From contig CAVYWD010000011.1 in assembly GCA_963772225.1 (NCBI GenBank), positions 248,001 through 312,000 on the forward strand: DNA of 64,000 bases. The letters run 5' to 3'. A program made the translations under genes and the position numbers. Below the pieces are notes generated by a model, which saw only the letters and a program-made list of their open reading frames with translations, had not been told where the DNA came from and ran no database searches. The DNA is from CAVYWD01 sp963772225 (lineage in GTDB: Bacteria > Myxococcota > Myxococcia > Myxococcales > UBA5297). Of this stretch, positions 1 to 9,000 are shown piece by piece (within the stretch, counting starts at the first letter, position 1; each line of letters opens with the position of its first letter).

Positions 1-3000
1 ACCTGCGCCGCGACGTAGGCGCCGTCGTAGTCCTTGGTCGTCGCGAACAGCCGCGCCAGGGCCCGCGCCGCTCGAGCGGGGCTCTCGGCGACCTCGCCCG
101 CCTTGCGCCAGGCGTCGATCGCCTCCTTCTCGGACCCGCGCTCCTCGGCCAAGAGCTCGGCGTACTTCTCCAGCGCCGGGCCGTCGTTCGGGCTGCCCTT
201 GACGACCACCTGGTACACCTGGCGCGTCGCCCTCTTGTCCTTCTTCACGTTCTCGTAGAAGCCGCCCAGCGCCTTGAACAGCGCCACCCGGGCCGCCCCT
301 GTCTCCTCGGTCTTGGGCAGCCGCTGGATCATGCGCTGGTAGTTCTGCTCCAGCGCGTCCCACTGCTTCTCCTGGCCGAGCATCTGCTCCAGGGCCGCGA
401 ACGCCTGGAGGAACCGATAGTCGACGTCCAGCGCGCGGTTGAACGCGTTTGCGGCCGGCCCCACCTCCTTGAGCTCGTCGCGCAAAATTTCACCCAGGGT
501 GAAGAGGAGCTTCTTCGCCCGCGCCGGGTCGCCCGCCACTGCCGGCAGCGCGAGCAGCTTCTCCAGCGTCTCCGCCGCTCGCTGGCTCTGCCGCGTCTCG
601 CGGTAGAGCCCGTACAGCGCCTCCAGCACCTCGGGCGCGTCGGGCTTGAGCTTGAGCGCCTCGGCGTAGGCGTCGACGGCCCGGTACGGGTCGTTGAGCT
701 TCTCCTTGGCGATGCGCCCGATGGAGTGCTGCATCAGGAACTTCGACTCGCCCTCCAGGAGCGCCGCGAGCCTGGCTCGGTGCGACAGCGCGGCCTCGTA
801 GTCGCCCAGGTGCTCGCAGACCTCGACCATGGCGCCCAGTGCGTGCTCGTGGGTCGCGTCGATGCGCAGCGCCTTGTCGTACTCGGCGCGCGCGCGCTCG
901 GGCTGGTCGAGCTGGCGGTAGGCCTCGCCCACCTGGAACTGGTACTCGACGAGCTCCAGGTCGGTGAGGCTCTCCTTGTGGTGGATGAGGATGGCCTGGA
1001 ACACCGGCAGCGCCTCGGCGTGGCGCTTGGCCGCGCCGAGCAGGTTCGCGTAGCCCTCCGCCGCCGGCAGGTAGCGCGAGTCGAGCTGGTAGGCGCGCTC
1101 GTAGGCGCCCAGCGCCCGCTCCTTCTTCTCCAGCTTCTCGCAGACGTAGCCCAGCCGATAGAGCTGCCGGCACAGCGCCGCGGCCACCTCCGGGTCGCGC
1201 GCCGCGCTCTCCGAAAGCTGGGCCGCCACGATGTCCAGCATCTGCTCGGCCTTGTCCCAGCGCTCGCTCGCGACGTAGAGGTCGGCGAGCGGCCGGGCCG
1301 CCTCGAGAGACGTGGGAATGAGCTTGAGCGCCTCCTCGAAGTAGCGGCTGGCGCTCTGGACGTCCTCGCGCGAGTCTTGGTGAAAGTGCGCCACGTCCAG
1401 GAAGAGCTGGGCGCGCTCGTCCGGGTCGACGGTGTGGTTCGCCTCCTGGACCATGACCTCCAGGTACTGGTCCCAGGCCTTCTCCTGCTCGTAGAGGCCC
1501 TTGAGCGTCCGCAAGGAGGGCAGGTACCCAGCGTCCAGGGCCACGGCCCGCAGGTAGGCGTCCTTGGCGGCCGGGAGGTCCAGGAGCATCTCTTCGTTGA
1601 TCCTGCCGGTGCGGTGGTGCAGCTCCACCGCGTCATGGGACGCGCCCGTCGACTCGAGCAGCTCGGCCTCGCGCTGGAGCATCTCCATCGCGAAGGGCCA
1701 GTTGCCGCTGCGCTCGTAGAGGAGCCCCAGCTCGTGCATGGCGCCCCGAGAGCTCGGGTCGATCTCCAGCGCGCTCTGGAACATCTGCGCGGCGCGGTCG
1801 ATCCGTTTGAGCTCCTTGTAGTAGACCTCGCCCATCTGCACGAGGAGGCCCACCTGCTCCGAGAGCTCGGGCTGGGTCGCCAGGTGCTGCTCGAGCGCGC
1901 GGAGCAAGTCCTCCCAGCGGCCCTGGGCCGGGCGCTTGGCCTCGGCGTCCTGGCGCCGCAGCCGCTCCAGCCACTTGATGGCCTGGAGGTTGTCCGGCTC
2001 GACCACCAGCACGGCCTCCAGGCAGGCGTCGGCGTTCTCCAGGCTCCGGTAGCGCTCCTCCCAGATGCCAGCGGTCTTGAAGAGGATCTTCACCCGCTCG
2101 CTCAGGTCGACGATCCGCAGCTGCGCGTCGTAGACGCCCAAGAGCTCCGCGGGTCGGTCGAGCTTGGTGTAGAGGCGCTCCAGCGCCGACAGCGCCTCGC
2201 GGCACTCCGGGTCGAGCTCCAGGGCAAGACAGTACCCGGCGACCGCCGCCTCGTCGTCGCCGATGCCGCGCTCGTAGAGGTCGGCCACCTCCACCTGCAG
2301 CGCCGCCCGGTCCGTGGGCTCGTTCTCGAAGTCGCGAGCGCGCGTGAGCACGTCGGCCGCTTCGCGCCACTGCTTCTCGTTCCGGTAGAGCTCGGCGAGC
2401 GTGCGGAAGGTCTCCCGGTCCGGCTCGAGCTCCAGCGCCCTCAGGTAGGCGTGGGCCGCCTCCTCGGGCTTGCGCAGCCGCGCCTGGTAGGTCTGGGCGA
2501 TCTCCGCGAGGATGACCTTGCGCTCCTCGATGGAGCCGGCCGCTTCGACCTTCTGCTCCAGGCTGACCACGTACTCCGCGTCGCGCCCGCGCCGCGAGAA
2601 CATCCGCGACAGCCCCTCGAGCGCGGCCCGGTTCGTGGGGTCGAACTCGAGCACCTTGCGCAGCGCGGCCTCGGCCTGCTCCGCCTCGTCCAGCCGCTCG
2701 TCGTAGATCTGCGCGAGCGCCAGGTAAAGCCGCTCGGCCACCGGCCCCTTCTCCACGTCGTCCACCGTCGCGTCGTAGACGGTGGCCAGCTCCTCGAAGG
2801 ACCCGGTCTCCTCGGCCAGCCGGTGCACCGCCCCGCGCACCTCTTCGTCGGCCGGGGCGGCCTGGAAGGCGCGGCAGTACGAGAGGAAGGCCAGGTCCTT
2901 GTGCCCGAGCTTCGTCTCCTGCGCCGCGCCCAGGTCCTTGAGCACCTCCACCCGCTCCTCGGCGCCCGACAGGGCCGGCAGGAAGCGCTCGCAGACCGCC

Positions 3001-6000
3001 GCGTAGCGCCGCCAGTCGCCTTGCGACGTGTAGATCTCGCGGAGGGCATCGAAGGCCAGGCGGTCGTCGGCCATCAGGTCGAGCACGCGCTCGTACGCCG
3101 GCGCCGCCGCCTCGCGCTTGCCCAGCATCGCCGAGTGGACCTCGGCCACCGCGAACAGCACGCCGGCGGCGGCCTTCGGGTCCTGCTCGCGCAAGAGCTC
3201 GGCGCGGGCCTCCATGGCCCTCACCTGCTCCGGGTGCGCGCCCAAAGTCCGGAAGAGCTCCTCCGCCCGCAGCAGGTCTTCGGCTTTGTGCGGCTCCACG
3301 TCGAGCGCCCGCCGCCCCGCCTCCACCGCCTCCTCGCGCCGGCCCAGTCTCGCGAGCACCTCGGCCAGGCGCAGCCGCACTCCCTTCACCGCCTCCGCGT
3401 CGTCCTGCAGCGGGATGAGGCGCCGGAGCACGCCGGCCAGCTCCTCGCTCGGCCCCGCCTGCTCGTAGAGGTCGCGCAGGGACTCGAGCGCCCGGCGATG
3501 GCGCGGGTCGCGGTCGAGCGCGGCGCGGAAGGCCGCCACCGCCTCCTCGTTGCGTCCCAGGCTGGCGAGCACCCGGCCGAGCTTCTCGGAGAGCCGCGTG
3601 ATCTCCCGCGGGTCCACCGTCGTGGAGAGTCGCTTCCGGACGAGCTCGACCAGCGGGTCGGCCTGTCCCGTCTCCTCGTACAGCGCCTCCAGGGCCAGGA
3701 ACGCGGCATCGCAGCGCGAGTTCTGCGCCAGCGCCTCGCCGTAGAGCGCGATGCCGCGCGCGGGGTCGCCCATGCCGCGCGCGGCGACCTCCGCCATCGC
3801 CAGGGTGAGCCGCTCCTTCTCCGGCCCGGACGCCTGCTCGCGCTGGAGAGAGAGCATGGCGAAGTGCCGGTCATGGAGGACCGCGGCCTCATAGAGCTTT
3901 TCCAGCGCCCGCGCCGCGGGGAGGTTTCCGGGCTCGAGCTCGAGGATCTGCTCGAAGGATTGCGCCGCGCGGTCCGGGGACTTGGGCTCGAGCTCGCCCA
4001 CGGCGAGCTGCCCCAGGCGCTGCAGGAAGCCGATCTGCTCGGGAGCTTCCGCGGCGCGGTCCGCCTGGGCCTGGAGCACGTCGGCGAGCCGGGCCCACTG
4101 CGCGCCGGTCCGATAGAGCCGGTCCAGCGCCGGCAGCGCCTCGGTCGAGAGCGCCGGGTCGAAGGCGCGCGCCTTCTCGTAAAAGGCGATGGCCTGGTCG
4201 GGCGCGGCGTCCGCGAGCTTGCCGTCGTAGAGCCGCGCGAGCGTGAGGCACACCTCGCCGGCCTCGCGCCCGTCCAGGCGGTTCAGGCCCAGCTCCTCCT
4301 CGTACAGCGCGGCGAGCTCCTCCTGCCCGTCGGACGCCTCGGCGACGCGCTCGAGCATGCGCCGCATGTCCGAGTCGGTGGGGTCCCCGCGGAAGCCGCG
4401 GAAGAGCGCGACCAGCGCCAGCTCCGGCTGGCCTTGCTGCTCGCGGATCTGCGCGAGCTCCATGAGATTGCGCTTGCGCGCGGCGGCGTCCTGCGAGACC
4501 GCGCTCCGGTCATCCAGGAGCTTGGCGAGGCGGGCCGAATCGCCCAGGGTGCGGTAGGCCTCCGCCAAGAGCTCCGCGGCCTCCTCGCCCGAGGCGTCCT
4601 TCTCCACCAGGGCCGACAAGCGCGCCACGGCCTCCGGGTGGCCGGGCTTGGCGGCGAGGAGCTCCCGGTAGAGCGCGAGCGCGCCGGCGCGGTCGAGCAG
4701 CCGGTCCTCGCGCACCTGCGCCAGCCGGACCTTGAGGGCCAACGCCTCCTCCGCGGCCCGGCCCTGCCGGTTCGCGAGCTCGGCCTCTCGCGCCAGCGTG
4801 TCGGCGAGCTCGGCCCAGCGCTCGGCGCGCGTGCAGAGCTTCTCGAGCCGCTTGAGCGCCCGCTCGTCGTCGGGCGCGAGCTCCAGCATCCGCCGGAAGG
4901 TGGCGATGGCCTGGTTGTCGTCGCCCAGCTCGTCGTCCTGGACCTCGCCGATGCGCCGAAGGATCTCCGCGCGGGCCGGCGCCTCCTGCGCCATGGCGCC
5001 CTGGCGCCGCAGCACGTCGAGCAGCTCGGCCCAGCGGCCTTGCGCTCGAAAGAGCGCGGCGAGGCCGTCGAGCGCCGCTGGGTCGCCGGGCGACAGCTCC
5101 AGAAGCTTGCGGTAGGCGGCGACGGCCTCGTCCGGCTGCTTCAGGTCGCCGGCGTAGAGCTGGGCGAGCGCGCGCTGCAGGCCGGCCCGGCCCTCGTCGG
5201 TGCGGGCTTTCTCGGCCGCGCTGGCGAGCAGGGACGCCAGCTCTTCCTGCGTCCCGGCGGCGGCCGCGTGGCGCATCGCCCCCAAAAGCGACTCGGCGTC
5301 ATCCGGGGCCGCGTCGAGCGCGCGCCCGGCGAAGACGAAGGCCATGTCCGCGCTGGCGAGCGGCCCGGCGTACAGGTCGCTCACCTTGCGCAGCAGCGCC
5401 GCCTTGTCCGAGGGCGACGCCGTCTGCGCGCGCGCCTCCAGCATCTGGACCAGGCGCAGCCAGTCGCCGCTCTGCGCGAAAATGGGCTCGAGCGCCAATG
5501 CCGCCTCCGCTTTCAAGCCGCCCTCCCCGCGCGACATCTCCTCCAGCGCGCTCACCGCGCCCGGGTGCCCGGGCCGCTTCTGATTGATCTCCGAGAACAG
5601 CGCCAGCGCCCCCCGCGGGTCGGCGAGCCGCGTCAGCTTGATCCGGCCGAGCTGGACGAGCAGCTCCATGGCCTCCTCGGCCTGGCCCTGCCGCTCGGCC
5701 AGCGCCGCGCGAAAGGCGACGAGCTCGGCGAGCTCGTCGAAGCGGCCCACCTCGGGCAGCAGCCGCGCCAGCGCCGAGACCGCCTGCGGGTCGTCTTCCT
5801 TGAGCTTGCGGATCTCCCGCCAGGCGGTGATGGCCGCTTCGCGCTCATTGAGCCGCTCCTCGGCGAGCTGGGCGAGCTCGACGAGCAGCTCGCGCTTGCG
5901 CGCCGGCTCGGGCGTGATGGACACCTGTCGCCAGAGCACGTTGCCCAGCTCGCGCAGGCCGTTCGTCTTGTGGTAGATGCGCGAGAGCGTCTCCAGCACC

Positions 6001-9000
6001 GAGGCGTCGCCCGGGGCCCGCCGATAGACCTTCTCCAGCGCGTGCGCCGAGCGCTCCGGCCGGCCCAGCCGCTCGCCGTAGAGCGCGCCCAGCCGGCGCC
6101 AGAGCTCGAGCTGCAGCGCCTCGTCCTTCTCCTGCTCCAGCACCGCCTCGTAGGCCGCCGCGAGCGGCTCGAACGAGCCGGTCTCGGCCGCGAGCCGCTC
6201 CAGCTCCTCGCGCAGCGGCCGGTCAGCGACGTGGTCCTTGAAGCAGCGCAGCATCGCCGCGAAGGCGAGCGGCTTCTGCCCCAGCCCCTCGCGCAGCCGG
6301 GCGATCTCCAGGAGCACCGCGCGCCGCTCCTCGCCGTCCGACTGCGCGGCGCGGACCTCGAGCACGTCGCACAGGTGCCGCGCGTCGTCGACCGAGCGGT
6401 AGTGCGGCTCGAGCACCTTGGCCGCGAGCGGCCGCCCCTGCTCGCGCGCGAAGAGCCGCTCCAGCCCCTCGACCGCGGCGCCCTCGCCGGCGTTCTCGGT
6501 CAGCACCCGGGCGTAGGCGTCCACCGCCTCGCTGGCCGCGCCGTCCTTCTCCAGGAGCGCCGCGCGCCGCAGGAGCACGCCGCGGCGGGCCGGCGCGTCG
6601 GTCAGGGTCTCGGCGAGCAGCCGCAGCACGTCCGCCTGCTCGCTCGATCGCTTGAGCCGGTCGAGCGCCCAATCCAGGAGCTCCAGCGCGGGGCGGTGCT
6701 TCGGCAAGAGCACCAGCACGGCGCGCCCCAGCTCCGCCGCGCCTTCGTCGTCGCCCATCTGCATCTTGGCCTGGCCGGCCAGCAAGAGAAGCTGCCCGCG
6801 CTGGCCCGCGTCCTGCGCCAGCTGCGCCTTCTGGCGGTAGACGTCGGCCAGCTCCTTGGCGTTCTGGCTCCTCTCGTGGAGCTTGACCAGCGCGTCCAGC
6901 GCCTCGCGGTCGCCCGACGCCTCGGCCAAGAGCTCCTTCCAGAGCGCCACCGCCCGGTCCGCTTCGCCGAGCTGGCTGCGCAGCTGCGCGCCGCGCCGCA
7001 GGCACAAGAGGCCCATCTCGTCGCCGGGTATGGAGGCGCGGAAGACCTCCTCGAAGACGTCGGCCAACTCCTCGAAGCTCCCGGTGTCGCGGGCCAGGCG
7101 CGTCAGGTCCGGCAGGATGCGCTCGCGGTCGACGCCCTCGACGAAGGCGCGCGAGGCCGACAGGAACGCGAGCTCCGGCCGCCCCATCTCCAGCTCCTGG
7201 ATGCGGCGGATCTGCGCCCAGAGCTCGGCCTTCTCGTCGCCGGAGGCGCTCGCCAGCCGCGCCTCCCTGAGCGCCACGCGCCGGGCGTGCTCGCCGGCGT
7301 GCGCCAGGGCGGGGTCGATGAGCTGCGCCGCCTCGAGGCTCCCCGCGCCGCCGGCCCTGGCCCACGCTTCGAGCGCGGCGCGCGAGGCGGCGTGCGTCGG
7401 GTCGTCGGCGAGGATCTGCGCGAAGATGGCCAGGGCGCCGGGCGGGTCCGCGAGCGCCGTGCGCTTGAGCTCGGCCAGGCGGAAGGAGACCTCGCGGCCC
7501 GCGGCGTTGTTGCCCTCTTGCGCGCGCCGCAGCTCGAGCGCGAAGGCGACGTCCTGCGGGCGGGAGAGGCTCTCGTAGAGCCGGTCCAGCGCGAGCGCCG
7601 CGTCGCGGTCGAGCGGGTCGGTCTCGGCGAGGCTGCGATAGCAGGCCGCGGCGTCCTCGGGGCGGCCGAGCGCGCTCTCGAAGAGCGCCGCCGCCTCGCG
7701 GTAGAGCAGCACCCGCTCCTTGTCGTCGTAGATGACCTTGGCGAGCGTCCGGCAGACCAGCGCGAGCTCCGCCCACGACTCGGTGAGCCGGTGGAGCCGG
7801 TGCAAGCCCCGGAGCGCGTCCAGGCTCTCCGGGTCCACCTCCAGCATGCGGCGGTAGTAGGTGATGGCCCGGGGCCTGTCGCCGAGCTTGCGCTCGCTCA
7901 CCTCGGCGAGCTCGCGCAAGAGCGGCAGCGCCTGCTGCCCGGGCGTGGAGGACGCGGCCTCGGCCAGGATCTCGGCGTAGGCCTCCATCGAGTCCGCCTC
8001 TTCGGCGGCGCGGCGCGTGGCGACCCGGATCTGCGCGTCGCCCGGGGTGAGCTTCAGGGCGCGGGCCAAGGTCGCGAAGGCGAGCGGGCTCTGGCGCAGG
8101 TCCGCCGCGTGGATCTGCGCGATGCGCTTGAGGAGCTGGACCTTCTGCGCCGGCGCGCCCGCGCACTCCTGCAGCACCTCGAGCGCAAAGACCAGCCTGC
8201 GGGACTCCTTGGCGGCCTCGTACGCGGGCGCCAGCGCGCGGGCGGCGGCCTCGCGGACCTCGGGCAGCTGGAGCATCTTCTCCAGCGCGGCGAGCGCCTC
8301 CGGGTCGGAGGGGCGCTCGGCGAGCACCGCCGCGTAGTTCTCAATGGCCTTGGATTTGTCGCCGGTCGTTCGCTCGAGCATTTTGGAGAGCTTGATCCTC
8401 AGGCGGGCGGCGCGGTCGCGGTCGCCCGCCTGCTCGGCGAGCTCGAGCTCGCGGGAGAGCGCCGACTGCAGCCCTTGGAGGTCGCCGAGCTGCTCGAAGA
8501 GCCGCGAGAGGCGCGGCAAGAGGTCGGCCGCCTTGGCCCCGCGCTTGAGCGCCTCGTCCAAGGCGGCGGCAGCGTCCTTGAGCTTGCCTTGGCGCTCGCA
8601 GGCCCAGGCGAGGTCAGGGAGGATGGCCGCGACCTCGGCGGGCTCGGTCGTCAGCCGCAGGCGCAGCGCCTTCTCGGCGTCGGCCCAGCGCTCGGCCTTC
8701 ACCGCCAGCCGGTGCATCGCCCGCGGGGCCTCCGAGGAGCCGCCGGGCGCCGAGAGCGCGCGCACCAGCGCCTGGACGGCGAGGTCGTAGTCGCCCGCCA
8801 CCTCGGCGAGCTGCGCGGCGCGCAGGCAGGCCTTGAGCGCGGCCTCGCGGTCCTCCATGCGGTCCGCGACCTCGATGAAGAGCGCGGCGAGCTCCGCCTG
8901 CGCGGACAGCTCGCCCGCCAGGCGCTCGAGCGACGCCGCGAGCCCGGGCTCGGTGGGCGCGAGCCGGTAGGCCTGCTCGCGGTGGCCGAGCGCCGCGCGG